Assembly: GCF_963662255.1 (NCBI RefSeq)
Contig: NC_085047.1
Location: 53,566,006 to 53,630,005 of the forward strand
Length of the DNA: 64,000 nt
Direction of reading: 5' to 3'
Source of the DNA: Cinclus cinclus
Taxonomy: Eukaryota > Chordata > Aves > Passeriformes > Cinclidae
In this document: positions 37,263-50,252 of the stretch, one piece after another
Position numbering within the stretch: position 1 is the first letter of the stretch
Layout: the number at the start of each line of letters is the position of its first letter
The notes under the pieces: generated by a model
Told to the model about the DNA's origin: nothing
What the model saw: the letters and a program-made list of their open reading frames with translations, nothing else
The model's database searches: none
Translations under genes and position numbers: made by a program

Positions 37263-39212
37263 GCTGCATCATATCAAACTTAGTTGTCTTTCTACATTGC
37301 TACATTATGATTCTTTGAAACATTTTACAAAATTCTACAGAATACTTGGTTAGTGCTGAATTATATATGTTTATAGGGGTTCACTAGACAAAAAACTGTA
37401 CAAAATATTAAATAGTAGAATGCAGACAGCATTCAGGAATTCACAGGAATAATTCATAGTAAGTTTTGCAGTATTTGTATTAATGTGTATTTGTGGGGGG
37501 GGCTTTGTTGTTTTTTTTTGTTGTTTTTTTTTTCTTTTTTTTTTGCAACAATGCGTGTGCAAGAACACTTAATTGGCAGGGCATATTTTATCAAATTTGA
37601 TTTGTTGTAAGCAGAAATTTAGATATTTTAAAGCCAACTTCACTCAGCACTGCACAATATAAGAAGATAATGCATGTTTACTTTAAAGTGGAAATAGAGT
37701 GTAGGCATACTGGGAAATGCTCAGATTTCAACTGTTAATCTGGAATATTTTCATCATTACATATATATGTCAGTATACTTATGTGTAGTGCAAATAAATA
37801 TGCTTTTATTTCGAACTTCCATGCACTTCTGTATAACATTTCTTTTATTCAAATCTTCTTGCATACTTTGTAAGGGAGTAAAGAGTTAACCTAAAAGGTT
37901 ATAGCTTTCCCAAAGAATGTACTGTCCAAATCTCATTCTCAAGATCTCTGAGAAAGAAAAAAATTAGCCATAGTCTGAATGGAGGTCCGGCCCCATTTTC
38001 GTTCTGTGACTTTTTGCCAGCCTGTTCTCTGGTAGATTCAAATAAGTGTTCTGCTTATCCAAATGTGGCGCAGAGAAAGCAGTGCCCTTTGAGGACACTG
38101 GTGTGAAAACTGGCTATGAAATTTGTCTGACACATATGGCTGGCACATATGGTAGTTGTTGAATAATATTAAAGGAAAGCATAAGAAAAAAATGTTGGAA
38201 GGTTGGTTGGCCTGTGTTGTATGTCTGTGTAAGCAGCTACTGTATTTACCCTGAGAAGGACATGTGATGCCAGACTGGGGAGAAAATGGCTTCTGCTGCT
38301 ACACATGAATAGGAAAGAGAGTGACAAGTGGTCCAACAGACTGTAGAGTGCACTGTCAAAAAATACTGAGGGAACTCAAGATCAAATCTACTCTCATTTA
38401 TTTCCCTCTAGCCAAAACTAAACCTTTCCTGTATACGGAGTGACATAATTCCTTAGTGAGCTACTCAAGACAGAGCTTAATGAACTGTCTCAGGAATCAG
38501 CAGGGTTGAGGAGGCTCAGCAGAGCATCCATCTGATAAAGCTTTGGCTCTGGCAGGGCTGAGTCATGTGGCACTATCCTTTGTGACATGAAGAGGTCCCT
38601 GCTCAAGTGGAGCTTGTTTGTGTTGCTCTAACAGGATGCACATACTGTGTCTTGCCTGCATGTTCATGTGCAAAAGCACGCTAAGGTATCTTGGTCACTG
38701 TAGATTGAAATAACTGTTCAATAAAAAACTACAACCTAGGGCTCTTAATGTGAGCACATACTAGAGCAAATCTGTCTGCACTGAACAAGTAGTTTTTGAG
38801 ACAGTACACACACATTTCTTTTCACTTTTCCCTCCAATGTTCTTTAACGTAAGGACCTTTATCAAACTTATCATGAAAGTTGTTCATTAACTAGAAAGTG
38901 AAAAGAAAGTGTTTTCCCATACTTATGTTAGACTGTATTACCCTCATCATCCTCTCAAGAACTTACTTGGGGAGTATGTGAAGAACAGAGGTATTGCTTG
39001 TGTCTCAGCAGCTAAGAAACCTAAAAGATATATTGGTTTATTAACATGAGGTAAGAATCATGTCCAAAGGATTAGAAATATGTTTGGACAAAGACGTTTC
39101 AAGGTCACTATATGTTCTCTTGAGATATTTGAGTTAAAGTGTTGTAAAAAAAAACCAACTTATTGTGAAACCTCCTTTTGACTAACCTCCTTTTGACTAC
39201 AGCACCCAGTTT
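37263..39212 (+). other. FREM2: Intronic sequence, no gene recognised
   Basis: Contains a G/T-rich tract at 37495-37544 (8 G followed by interrupted T runs) and an exact 15-bp tandem duplication at 39170-39199. No gene or transposon is supported. Confidence 0.58.
39170..39199 (+). repeat. 15-bp tandem duplication, two exact copies
   Basis: The unit ACCTCCTTTTGACTA occurs twice in direct succession just before a CR1 fragment. It looks like a recent replication-slippage duplication. Confidence 0.95.
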
Positions 39213-39285
39213 TAGAATCATAGAATGATTTTGGGTTTCCAAGGACCTTAAAGTTCATCTAGTTTCAGACATTTTGTTCCATGTA
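39213..39285 (-). mobile_element. Very short CR1 3'-end fragment, antisense
   Basis: The plus strand reads TAGAATCATAGAATGATTTT and then CCAAGGACCTTAAAGTTCAT, CTAGTTTCAGAC. This matches the reverse complement of the CR1 3' terminus over about 70 bp. The far end is uncertain. Confidence 0.75.
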
Positions 39286-42200
39286 GTCAAGAAACATCTA
39301 GTTTCACCTGTTCAGTTTTTGGAGTATTCTGCCATAGCAGGTAGAGACAAGGGCAAGAAGCCCCTGCTTTTGTAGGTGGAGATTAGTATGATTATGCCTT
39401 TAGTCCATTTGGGTTAGCTGTCCTATGTGTGCCCCCTGCCAAGATCTTGTCATGCCCAGACTACTGAAGGGTGGTGGAAAGTTGGAGAGACAGTTCTGAT
39501 GCTCTACCAGTGCTGCTCAGCAGGAGCCAAAAACACTGGTTATCAACAAAGCACACCACTCTGAGGGCTGCTGTGGGGAAAATTACCTCCATCTCTGCCA
39601 CACCTAATGCAACCTTATAAATAACATTAGTGATATTTACCCTCTTTGAAAAGGAAGAAAGAGACCTAGGTAGACAAGTAATCTTTTTTAAATAGGCAAT
39701 GTAGCAGTTACTTCTTTGGAAAGCTTTAAGATAGAGCCCACCCTTCCAAGTGACAGGGTAGGACTGACCAGTAGATTTAAAGCAGGAAAATTTCTCTGGC
39801 ACAGAGAAACCAGCCAAGGACCTGATTTTGCAAGGCTGTGGGCAGGAGTAAAGTTACATGTTAGCAAATGTTAGAATGATTGAAAGTTTATTATGGGTCA
39901 CATAACTTTTCAAATTGATCTCGAAATAAGGAGTCAATTCTATTTGTCTATAGAATGTGTGGCATAGATTGTTTTGCACAGAAGGATCCACAGTGTATTG
40001 CTTTCAAACTGATCAACTGGTCATTCAGCTTTCACGGGCTGAAATGTACATCTTTCCAGAGGTGTCAAACAGAGGACCGTCAATCAATGACATTTCATAT
40101 ACTGCACAGTTGTCTGTATGAAGATTAATACCTTTGCCATCTCATTTTCTGCTGTTAATTCATAGCCACACCTGTTTGATCCTATAAAACAGAAAAAATA
40201 TTCTGTGAGTGTAAGTTACACCTCTTATGTCCCTCTCATGTACCTGTCCTTAATCAGTCTTGCTAATTAAGACATCCATATTCTTCTAGAATTAGGGTAA
40301 GAAGAGAAAGAAGTATTTTTAAAAGATACCCAGGGGAGAGGCTTTCACAGGTAGCTCTATGACAGTCAGTGACTAGCAAGTTTCTGTAACCATCTATACT
40401 TATGCAGCCGGCGGGCTGCCCGGGTTGATTCCGTCTGAAATGTCCTGTTAATCTCACTGAGCAACCTGTGAGTTTTGTCATCTTCTCACATCTGCCCTGT
40501 TCTCCAACCTCTGCTGTATCCTCTATTCTTCATGGTCCTATGGTCCATGGGGCTTCTGTGGCATTCCTGGAATGGGCTTCCATGGGCCTCAGTCACTAGC
40601 ATGTTGTTGCATCCTACAATAAGCAGAAATCCTAACAGGTAGCAAGGGCACTGTCACATTTAGTGGGGGAAATAAAATTAATACTTTGCACAGCCATGAA
40701 ATCAGTTTAAAATAGCAAGTTTAACACCCCCAGCCAAAAGGAGGAGGTAGGTGATGACAGCTCGGCTCTGTGTCATCAGCTTTGTTCAGCTTGCTGCAGG
40801 CAAGAGTTTTCCCAGTGACTTCCCAAGTGCCCCCCATGGCATTGCAGCCCAGGGAGCTGTCGTGGCTTGTGTCTCAGCAACCTCAGCAGCTACAGCAGGT
40901 GACATGTGGGAGGCTGAGGTCATGTCCCAACAGGTGAGCGCTATGCAGCTCCCTTTCAAGAAAGGGTGGGGGGCAGCTTTCTTTAGAAGCAATAAACATT
41001 TGTGCTGGCTGGCAAGTTCAAATTGCTGTGATTGCACCTCTGCACATTTCTGTACAAACTCTAAGGCAAAAACATGAACCTGAGACCAGAGATACCCAGA
41101 CCTGCACCTGCCTGTATGTGATAACCAGCAGATTTGGTTGGAGCCAGACTTCACTGGACTAGAGGAAAACATTGCTTCCCTTGGAAAATCCTTGGGGAAA
41201 AACTGAAGGGTTTAAATTTCTCAATACATGTGGGAAAGCAGTGGTGGAAATCTTCATCAAGGATTTTTCAGAAGCTTGAGGGATGCCAAATCAACTTAAA
41301 TAGCTAAAACAATAAACTCTTTTCAAGCCAAATAAAATGTGAATTGTACATAAATAAGATGTTAAAATCTGTTGTATAATAAAAACAAATCTGATTGTAA
41401 AGATGCAATTTTTCTATTGCTGATTATAATTGCATTGCTACATACCTCGAAGTGTAAGTGAATATGTCATATAGAGAAGAGGGAGAAATAAATGATGTGG
41501 TGGAAGCAGCATTCTATCAAGATTGAGTTGTCATAATTTCACAGTCACTTCTGTCCCTCGTCCTTCTGCTTTATGTCTGTGGAGTTTTCTCTCTTGGAAA
41601 ACTCACAGTACTCATATTATTCTGGACTCCCAGCTCTACTCTTCATTTCTGAAGTACTTCTGTGCACTTATTTTTAATATTTGAACATATTTCTGACATC
41701 TTAACTTGAATAATTTAAGGAATCTTTGGCTTCTTCCAGATTTTTTTTTCCTTCTTGCAATATATGTTGTGACTACAACACAGGAATTTCAGATAAAATT
41801 ATACAGGAATATACTATAATCACTGCCATAGGAATATGCAGTTCTACCCCTTAGGATAGACTTCAAGTGGCACTAAAAATTTTTCATGATATAAAAAAAT
41901 AACATATTGTGCAAAAATATTTCTTTCCTCAGCAGAACTAGTATCTTGGACTACTCTGCAAGGCTTGTCTCAAGTAAAAGTTAAGGACTTCAAAAGGAAT
42001 CCTTCTCTGTTCTTGTTTGTATCAAAAATTTTCTATGTTTTCTGTTTTATAATCTGCCCTTGCTGAGCAGGACTAAATTATCTGCAAAAGGTTATGGGTT
42101 CGACATACATTAAAAAGGATGAAAGGCAACACGATGGAGTTCTCTGGTCAAATAATATTAAAAGTTAAATATTTGAGATTACCTGGTACAATGACTCTGA

Positions 42201-45200
42201 AATGAATTCAAAATAAATGTTAAATGGAGCTGTCTGGCATTTGTTCTCCTCCAGTCAGTCAGGCATTTATTTGTTGTATTGCCAGAACAGAAAAGGAACC
42301 AAAATTCAAATCTCTGGAAGTAAGTTCTTCATAACAAAAAACAGTTTAATCACTTTGACACAGAGTTTAAAGAATACTTTTTGTGTCAATGCTCACTGTT
42401 ATAACAAGTCCAGTTGATAAAAAAACCTACTTGTTTGCAGTAGGTTTTGCAAATAATAACCTCTTTAATTCCTCTTGCACACATTTTCCTCTTAAGTCTG
42501 TAAAATTTGAGATTTACGATTTTGGATTGTGATCTGAAATGGAGGGTAGTTTTCTGCAAAGACAGTGTTCAACAGCCAGAGATTGAAAAGTTCAGTTACT
42601 TCTTCTTCAAGGGAAATTTGCCAGTTTGACACCAAAAACCCCAATTTAAAATTCATTGTGAAACTTTCAGCTGATACCCCCTTGTGCACCCTAGTTTTAA
42701 ACATTAGAATGATTTTGCAAGCATTGAAATATTAGGCACGTATGTAGGAGTTTGCAGTGGTGGGTTCTAAAGAAAATGTAATCTAATGAAAGGGGAAATT
42801 GGTCTATTCTTTTCCCAGAATAAAAATAGTATTTTAAATACTATTTTAAAATAGTATAATATGAAGTGAGATAATATTTTGATTGTAATTATATTTCTCC
42901 TGACTTCTATTGTAATGTCTTGCATTTGTGAGGTTGCAGTACACTCTTCTGTTACTACTTGTGAATTGACTGGGGCTTAGGATGTGCCATTACTCTCAAA
43001 TTTAACACTTTGTCTGAGTAGGCTTGAAATGATAATAGTTTTCCTATGGGCTAATACATGTGTACTTTAAAGGTATAAACCAGATAAAAAAGTCCCCTAT
43101 GTGACAGTAACTAACATGATTGAGCTAAACCCGTTATTCTGGGAGCCAATTGCTTCAATTCAGCCAGAGACTCGTGGGAGAAGTTGTCTGGCGCCACAAA
43201 ACAAATTAGTAAGCAGAAACTGAAAACTATTAAATTTATTTTAAGAATGTGTTGTCAGAGATCTAATAAATGTACTTGTTGCTGCAGGCTATGCATGTAT
43301 GAAGCCTTAACTAATCCAGGTGGTGTTTTTTTTCCTTCGGAGGGAGGTGCAGGGTGTGGATCTTTAGGAAAAAGTTATTGTGCTTTAGGTAATGTGGGCA
43401 TTGTTTAATGATAGACATGTCAGCTTGAGTGTTATGTTTGGGTTCTCTCTGTTAATACTCACAAGGCAATTTAAATTAATTTTCTCATGCAAAGTTAGTG
43501 ATTACACAAAACGCTAATTAATTTAATGACAGCATGAAAATAACTTTTTAGTAACAGTTCTTCTAAAACAAATAGATTACTTTTGTTGCCATGTTTAAAT
43601 ATTCCAAAGATTAGTTTTAAAGTGTTTAAATTTACAAGTTTGCCATATTACAGTTCAGGACCAGTTGTGTCTTTGAGTTTTCTCAGGAACCTCCTTTCTA
43701 AAGAAGATGGCCTTAGTAGGGGTACTTTAGTAACTTTAGTTAACTGGGTTTTAGTTGGCCATATAGACTGGTGGATTGAACACACTCTTGTTACATTCAA
43801 TGGCGTGGATCAAATCTTTCCAGAAGGTGATCCAGTTGTTCATATAAGATATGCCTGTAGTTTCTGAAGGTGCAGTTCTTTCTATCCCTTGTGTCCAGAG
43901 AACTAGTTTTAATTAAGCATACATTTTTTTAATAGGATAACATTACATTATACGAATCCTACATCTAAGAAAGATCTCTTGTAAGGATCTCTAAGGTAGA
44001 TCTCTTGTCTTCTCCTTTTGTGGAACAGGAGCCAGTTGATTATGTTTCTGTGCTCTGGAACCTGAGCAAAAACATGTTGTGCTTTGCCAGGAGTGGTTAT
44101 TCACTGGAGATAATGAATTTATTTGCACTTGAGTTTTCTGCTCAGATGCAGTGGTTGTCCTGTAGAGCTAGTCACTCGCTTACACAACAAAATCCAAAAC
44201 CAGCAAGTGGATTTTTGGATTCCCTAGAAATCAGTTACAAACTAAGTACTTAATATGCATGAAGGCTTTCAAACACACACAGTGCTTCAGCATTCAGTAT
44301 ATTTTTTGATGATTCAGGTTGGGTTGCTCTTTATCTACTTTGCTGTTTCTTTTCAAAACTCTTAATCTCTTGGTGTAGGCAATATAGTGACAGTGTCCTG
44401 GCTCTCAGTGAACTAATTTATACAGAGCTGATTTATACTGAAATTAATTTAATGCTAAGAAATTAATTGGCTGAAGAACCAGTGCATATTTGTTTGCAGA
44501 GATTTTGTTAATGAAAATCAGGTTAATTTCTTGATCAGAACCCACTTAATCTCCTGCAGAAGAACTGGACATAGACTTGAATTGGGAATTCCTTAAAATA
44601 ACCCAGCATGAATCTACAAAGTGCACTTTGAGACATCCTTAGTGACGCTTAGTTGAATTTTACAAGGATCCAAATTGAATACGCGCTAGGTAACCTTGAC
44701 ATTCGTGTCTTGTCTCTCGCTTCCCCTTCCTTTTTGTAACAAAGCAGCTACATGGTATTCTTCAGATATTTCTTCTGCTATGTGATTTCAGGCATTTGCT
44801 TATTCTGAGCCCTGGCAAATGTGGCCCTTCCAGCTTGTTTCTTGGGGATAGAGATAAAACAGAAAAAAGAAGTTGTAGAAAGACGGAAACTGTCTGCAGT
44901 TCATTGGATACCAGCAATTATACTCCAGGCAAGCTAAGCCTGTAATGCTGTGAAGTGTGTGTTTTCTCATGAGAAGTTCAGAGAAAGCATTGTTTTAGTC
45001 CCTAATCACTAGGGGCTGGTTTAGAGGGTTCGTTTTGGCTGTTCTGCAAATATATTGAATTACAGTGGCAGATAGAGTATAGGACGGAGGGTGCAGAGTT
45101 CAGGAAGTTGTTTTAGTGATTGGGATCTATTTCAGTATACTTGAAAGACACTTATAAAGGTGAAGCATTTTGAAGCTTTTCTAATCAGGTAATATCATTA

Positions 45201-45364
45201 GGTTATCTTATGCGTTGCTAAAGTAAATTCAAAACTTTCTAGTGGCATGTGCTATGTGCTGGGTTTACTTAGGCATTTCACTTCTGCAGTTTCCATATGA
45301 AATTAAGGCAGCTTTACAGGATGTACCCTTTCTGATGGTCATAGCAGAGGGAATAGCATTTGAT
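39286..45364 (+). other. FREM2: Intronic sequence, no gene recognised
   Basis: No exon or transposon is recognised. A small CpG-containing GC-rich patch with an inverted repeat sits at 40404-40433, and a 20-bp AT palindrome at 42838-42857. Open frames at 40751-41172 on both strands overlap each other and look non-coding. Confidence 0.55.
42838..42857. repeat. 20-bp perfect AT-rich palindrome
   Basis: ATACTATTTTAAAATAGTAT is its own reverse complement. The preceding ATAGTATTTTAAATA is a related partial copy, giving a cluster of alternative foldbacks between about 42825 and 42857. Confidence 0.9.
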
Positions 45365-45425
45365 CATAGAATCATAGATTATTTTGGTTTGGAAGGAACA
45401 CTTTCAGGTCATCAAGTCCAATGAT
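45365..45425 (-). mobile_element. Very short CR1 3'-end fragment, antisense
   Basis: The plus strand reads ATAGAATCATAGATTATTTT, GGTTTGGAAGGAACACTTTC, AGGTCATCAAGTCCAATGAT. This is the reverse complement of about 60 bp of the CR1 3' end. Confidence 0.82.
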
Positions 45426-45476
45426 GTGCTGCCCCAATGCATTGAGAACAGAACATTTATTGTCTACTTTATTGCT

Positions 45477-45509
45477 GGGGGCAGCGGGGGGGGGGGAGGG
45501 GGGAAGGGG
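45477..45509 (+). repeat. G-quadruplex candidate
   Basis: Four runs of 5, 11, 6 and 4 G are separated by loops of 4, 1 and 2 bases on the coding strand, about 50 bp after a CR1 fragment. This satisfies the standard G4 pattern with short loops, so the intronic transcript could fold it as RNA. Confidence 0.85.
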
Positions 45510-48500
45510 CTGTAATTTGGCAGAAAAAACATATTTACTTGAGACCTTTGCCTTTTTAACCTGAAGCTTAAAATGTACTGGGGCCATTATACAGTATGGC
45601 AAATCAGAGTTGTTGAAACTGTGTGCCCTGAACTGGGCATGTAGCATCTATATATTTATTCTGACTAGCAGAATATAAATAAAAATATAAAATATATTAA
45701 ATCACCTCGGATTTATATGTTTTTCCTGTAGTCTGATAAAAATAGGTTTATACTGTCCATGAATGACTAGGAAAATAGTGTGGGGAAGTGGAAAGTGCTA
45801 AGGTTCACAGGAAGCTTCATGGATAAATGGGGAAACATGGTGCTATGGACTAAAATTTTTGCATTTCACATCAGATTTTGCCTCTAATAAACCTGTTGAT
45901 GTAACTTTATCCTGGGGTTTATTAACTGTCTTGACACAAAAGAGGCTAATCAAAGATTAGAAAATGGAACAGATGTCTAAAAATGGACAGTTCCCTGTTC
46001 TTCCCTCTCTCTGTATCTTTGGCTTAAAGTTCAGAAGTGGGTTCCTATTTTCAGAAATTGCATGTCCCTACTGCAAAGAGGAGGTTAGGGTTGTGGCAAC
46101 TTCAGTAACCCTGTCTGAATGAGGCACCAGATAGGGTCAAGTATTTAGAACCAAGGAAGAAAGAGTGCAGCAAACATGTGGACATGCAAACAAGTGTTTT
46201 GTTGCTGTATAGTGATTCCTGAACTGTAGGCCAACTGTTAATATGTCATGTTCTTTTGATTCTCCTTATTAACGTCCTTTTGCAGTCTGTTTAGAAAGCA
46301 AAATAAGAAGAGGAAGGAGAAAAGATCAGTAGCAAAAATTTCAAAAAAATTCTTTTTTTTTTAGTGCTTTATTTACTGGTTGGTTTTTTCCAATCTTTCT
46401 TGTTTTTGATATACATTCTTGGTCCCGGAGGAATTTATGTGTTGAGCTTTTCCCCCCATTAAGCAACCTTGGCTAATGACTAAAGAGAGCAGATACCTTG
46501 TACCTTGAAGCTCTACAGGTCCCAGATATCTCTGTTTGTACAGACATATCTTGTGTACACAATGAGTTTGTGTGGCTGTGGTTATGCAGGGTAGGCACTC
46601 TTTTTGCTGATTCATCTCTGATTTATGCCACAGATACTCAGGGAAGTCAATATCTACATCAAGATACATCAATTTCTGTTGTGTCAATAAGTGAATACTG
46701 AGATGCAGTTATATGCTTTTATTTATGAATTAGAGTCTGGGACAACAGAACTGCAATCAGACTTTCCTTACAGAATGACCATGTTTGACCCTCAGGTCAA
46801 CAGTGCTCAAAGTACACAATTTAATCTTAGAATTATTTTTTTATGCTGTCTTTACATAGCTCTGTGACCTATGGAGAAAACTGGAAATTATTATTTCCTC
46901 TCTGAGCTCTTTGCACCATGATAGAAAATTCTGACAATCTAATCTGTATTTTTCATGGAGGATTTATAACTTTAAGATATCTCAGCAGCATGGTTGGAAA
47001 GATGAATGCTTGAATGTGAATATTAATTTAATTTTTTTTTCCTTCAAGTAGTTGACTGACCAATCTTCCTTCCCCTCCTCTTTTATTCATGTTGTGTAAC
47101 TAAAACTTTTTTCCAAATGACTTGATCTTTTTAGGAATTTCTTGTTTGATGACCTATGCAAAAATAATGCATCACTGTTTTCTGACAGGCAAACAGTTTG
47201 CTGAAGGGATTTCCATAATGACCAGTTCCAGGTTATAGCTATCTTTGACTTGTCATATACAGGCAAACATTTTCAGAGCATTTTGTCCTCAAAAGCCTCA
47301 GTCATGAAGTCACTTTGTGACTCACCTTACTCTAGATCATTACCTTCAGCTCCTCACAAAGTTTCTAAATGTGTCTCACAACTCTTGCCATCTCATTTCT
47401 CATTAGTATCTCACTGCACCACCTCCTGTCTAGCATCTTCTGATTTAGCACTGCTGCACTCTGGTCTCTGGCAAAATTCAGGAAACAAGTTTTCATGCCT
47501 CATGTTAGCAGCATCTTGTCAACCACATCTCACTGATAAAAGTTCCTTTGGATTTATCTTGTTCTAACACCACCCTCCTTCCTTTTGTGTAGTTTTAAAA
47601 GTGATGGCTTCCCTCTCCGGATTTCTGATGTATTTGTACTGCCAGCACTCATCTGGGAGAGGAATAAAAGCAAAACTGTCACTGGGGTATAGTAGCTTCA
47701 TGATTTTCCCAGCAGCTAAATGACTGACTGTGCCCAAGGACCGTGCTTGCAAGCAGGACACAATCCATCTGCTGATAGAAATATTGTTGTCAAGCAGATG
47801 CTTATTGTAATAGTGAACCAAATTAAAGTGGCATGTGCTGGCTTATTTCTGACATCTTATAACTTCTAAAAGCTATATTCATAATATTCTTCACAGGCGT
47901 TGTGTTTGTGTGGTGTTTGGCTCTACTGTGTTGTAGCAGTTTCATCCAGCTCAGGCGGGGGGGAATTCATTTTACCCAGCATTAGATGGCTGTAATAAAA
48001 GTGTCTGCAATATAAAGGGTCACAAAAGGAGTTTTTAAAGGAGTTTTTAAAAGCTGATGAGGAAAAATGCAGGTATTTTTGCATATTTCAAGGCAAAGCT
48101 AATCTCCTTAAAAATAAATGCCTAAATTAAGTCGTAGCCTTAAAAAAATGTCTCTTTTCTGGGTTTGGCTATAAAGAGTTTAGGATTTCTAGCCCCAAAA
48201 TAAATACCTGAAATTAGATAAGGTGTATCATATGCTTCCTGCTCTGTTTTGCTAGAAGTCTGTAGTAGTAGTAAGAAGGAGAAGAAGAAGAACAACAACA
48301 ACAGAATGGTAGCAGTGGTAGTAGTAGTAGTAGCTAATAATAGGAACAGTGGTTTTATTCTGTGGGACAGTGGACTGTGAAAGGGCTTGTATAAATTAGA
48401 AAACATGTCTTCTGAACATGTAAAAAAAAGCACAAAATGCAGACACAAGGGTTTAAAATACATATATTATTTTCTTAAAATTTTAAAGCTGATGGATTTG

Positions 48501-50105
48501 GTATTGCACATACTGAAAGGACAACTTTATATATTTTAGGGACAGAAGTAGGTCTATAGAAATGGAGGCTTGAAGCTGAAAGCAAGAAATAGGTGAAATG
48601 AAGACAATACTAAATCTTTTATATTGCCTTTCTTGTGTTTTTTTCTTCCTAAATTTCATTCCTTAGAGACCTGTATGTAAGATGTAGGTTGTGTACCTTT
48701 GTCTACAGCACATTTAACCTTGAGTTCTTTGGATAAGAGAACAATTAGATTTTCTTTTGCTTTCTGTCCTCTGGTTGGAATGTCTTTTGTTTAAAAGGAT
48801 GCAAACTTTTCTAGAAAATTTTCCTCCACCTGGGCAGTTTCAAATATCTGACATTCTCATTTGGAGTAAGCTCATGCAGTAGTATTTCTTCTCACTAGTG
48901 GTACAAATAGGTTCTCTCTCCTCTAAAAGGCAGTATATTTCCATCCTTTTTATATGTCAGAAACTTTTATCCTTCTGTTAAATTATGGTCAAATTGGCCA
49001 GTGTGTTTAAGGGTGGCATGCAAATGGCTTTTCTCACTGGATTAGAGAACAAGGCATATTCTGTTACATTTTTCCCCTGAAACTAATGGGAAGACATAAC
49101 ATACAGCTAACCTAATGTAAGTGCTGTAACACTATAGCTGCTGGTCCTCTGTGGTGTTCATTAGTTTCTGATATGGGTGTTTGCAGCCTCCCCCATTGTC
49201 AGTAACAACAGAGATCAAAAGAGCAGAAAGGAGCAGGGTGAGGAGTGCAGGGAGATACTCCAGTAAGCATTTCCCTCCTTTCATGTACACGGTACCTTTG
49301 CCTCCATGTGAGATTGCACAACTGTAGTTCCTGGGTTTTTCTAGTAGGCAGGTCAGTAGGAAACATACATGCTTATCTTTGCAGAAGAGAGAGGGCATAT
49401 GGAGTGGCTGCCTAATTTTTCAAGAATGGAAGAAACTGGAAGGGGTAAACCAACCTTCATTTCTATCTTCCTCCAGAAATTAAACCATGAATTAATTTAA
49501 ATGCTTAGATATGTCTCTGTGCTGTTCAGAGGAATTACTTTTTTCACCAGCTTGGGTACAGAAGTGTTAATTTCTAGAGGAAATTTCTTGCACGTTCAAG
49601 ACAGTTGTTACCTGAGCAAACCTTGTTCTGTAGCAGCACCTTGTGGGAAGGAAATCAGACTACAGTCTCCCACACAGGCCAGCGTTCCCAGAACACTGTT
49701 GCCAAGTGAGCTTCTGTCATCAGTGAGCTGAGCAGCTTATTTTCTTATAGCTATAGAATTTATAGGATTCTAGAGTAATAAAAAGGACATTCATTAGGAT
49801 GATACACACCATGAAGGCATCCCAAATACATTTTTATTAATTATTGATCTTTTTCTCTTGAGAAATAAGAAAATCAGTGTACTATGTTTGTAGGCATCTA
49901 AGAAAAAAATTACTCCTATCTGTAGCAAATGTGTTATGGCTGAGTTCTTTACTTGGAATTTCTTATTTTTAAATCTTTGAAACCTTCGAAGTGTGATGTC
50001 CAGATAGATACATATCTTACCCAGGATACAAGGTTGCATTAAACTCAAAATATGAAGTAATCTTTAGCAAAAATGTAATTATATCTTTTTAATTTTGTTT
50101 TGCAG
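45510..50105 (+). other. FREM2: 3' end of the upstream FREM2 intron
   Basis: Intron leading to the acceptor at 50104-50105. It includes a compound trinucleotide repeat at 48262-48333 and an exact 12-bp duplication (AAAGGAGTTTTT twice) at 48025-48048. The acceptor is preceded by a T-rich tract from about 50083. No further exon is recognised. Confidence 0.68.
48262..48333 (+). repeat. Compound trinucleotide microsatellite
   Basis: Adjacent blocks of GTA, GAA/GGA, AAC and again GTA repeats run over about 72 bp with short interruptions. Successive point mutation and slippage of an ancestral trinucleotide array is the simplest explanation. Confidence 0.92.
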
Positions 50106-50252
50106 GAGGCAATAAGCTGAAGAATCAGCATTTTCGCCTAAACTGGGCATGGATCTCCTTAGAAAAGGAGTATTACTTAGTAAATGAAGACTCCAAGTAT
50201 CTTGATGTTGTTCTTAAACGGAGAGGTTACCTGGGAGAAACCTCTTTTATAA
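50106..50252 (+). CDS. FREM2: FREM2 exon A: first half of a Calx-beta domain
   Basis: Internal coding exon of 147 bp. It is preceded by a pyrimidine-rich tract ending TTTTGCAG and followed by an ideal donor, AA|GTAAGT. It enters with two bases of a split codon (phase 1) and leaves with one base (phase 1), so it is frame-neutral. The translation starts around GNKLKNQHF and continues through [17 protein letters not shown] and [17 protein letters not shown]. This is the N-terminal half of a Calx-beta fold: a strand ending VNED, whose acidic residues occupy the usual calcium-site position, then a hydrophobic strand closing in RRG. The rest of the domain is in the exon at 52487. I place it as the first Calx-beta domain of FREM2, at about residue 1,730 of the human protein from memory. 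A second AG three bases downstream of the acceptor (CAGGAG) could remove one codon in frame. Confidence 0.86.

Noticed and set aside
40751..41172. Overlapping open frames on both strands of over 100 codons
   Set aside because: Mutually antisense frames in a locally GC-richer intron segment with no homology that I recognise. An AATAAA nearby at 40990 is not enough to propose a gene.
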